From contig JACVTC010000129.1 in assembly GCA_016946835.1 (NCBI GenBank), positions 30,001 through 50,000 of the forward strand: 20,000 nt of DNA. Reading direction: 5' to 3'. The notes under the pieces are model-generated. The model did not search any database and was not told the origin of the DNA. It saw only the letters and a list, made by a program, of their open reading frames with translations. Below, in pieces: positions 19,546-20,000 of the stretch (position 1 is the stretch's first letter; every line of letters starts with the position of its first letter). Origin of the DNA: Neocallimastix lanati (nom. inval.) (Eukaryota; Neocallimastigomycota; Neocallimastigomycetes; Neocallimastigales; Neocallimastigaceae). Both the position numbers and the translations under genes were made by a program.

Positions 19546-20000
19546 TTTTTTATAATTTAAATTTTTAATTTATTTCTTTTCTAAAATAAAAATTGATAGT
19601 AATTGATTATATATATATATTTATATATTTATTGAATTTTTTTTTTTTGATTGTATTATCAATAAAAAATTTTTTTAATGAATTTATCTTTCCAAAAAGA
19701 GGAAAAAAAAATAGAAAATATTATTTTGTATTTTGTATTGATTTAGTATAATTTGCTTTCGTTTGTTTTCTTCTCTGTTTTATTAATTCAAATAATAATT
19801 TGAATTTTTTTTATATCAAGATAGTACTGATTGTATATAATTATATATACCAATTATTTTTTTTATATAAAAAAAATTATAATATATATAAGAATTATAG
19901 AATAATAAAAAAAAAAAAAAATGAAATGAAATCGACCTTTATTTATTTAATTTTTTTTTATTATTAATTAAATGGACTTGAATTGGAATTTATAATCTAT
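19546..20000. other. AT-rich upstream flank of the PG-rich repeat gene
   Basis: Presumed 5' UTR and promoter of the minus-strand gene, with (TA)n just upstream (about 19609-19622). A small palindrome AATTCAAAT-AATA-ATTTGAATT lies at 19785-19806. No other gene is seen, and no specific transcription-factor site can be supported. Confidence 0.5.

Overview
The window is extremely AT-rich nuclear DNA, full of A/T runs and (AAT)n or (ATT)n microsatellites, with few genes. It most resembles an anaerobic gut fungus (Neocallimastigomycota). The reasons are a nine-exon gene for a flagellar-axoneme PG-rich (SHIPPO/ODF3-type) protein, short GT-AG introns, asparagine-rich low-complexity tracts, and a decayed receptor joining a bacterial-type solute-binding domain to seven membrane helices. 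I associate that receptor architecture with this phylum. The assignment is inference; no rRNA or other marker gene is present.

Left part (1-3120): a minus-strand receptor pseudogene. Its N-terminal binding-domain remnant lies at about 2700-3089. Its membrane part and C-terminal tail lie at about 195-1385. Between them sits a near-perfect fold-back element (1799-2471: two 257-bp arms around a 159-bp spacer with a GC-rich core), together with older, diverged relatives of it (about 1425-1745).

Middle (3120-13700): almost entirely low-complexity sequence. It contains a compound minisatellite (3542-4071), a 23-bp-arm palindrome (6369-6415), one copy of a 0.3-kb dispersed repeat (6709-7007), and one short protein-like ORF on the minus strand (8209-8412).

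Right part (13700-16460): a tRNA-headed, SINE-like retroposon (13732-14174) with perfect 15-bp target-site duplications. It is followed by a second copy of the dispersed repeat (15020-15319), which lies between two minus-strand coding remnants that may be a dead transposase, and then by a 105-bp tandem duplication (16247-16456).

Right end (17151-19545): the only clearly intact gene, on the minus strand. It has nine exons, 834 coding bases and 277 residues. Several exons each encode one PG-rich repeat, and most introns are in phase 1.
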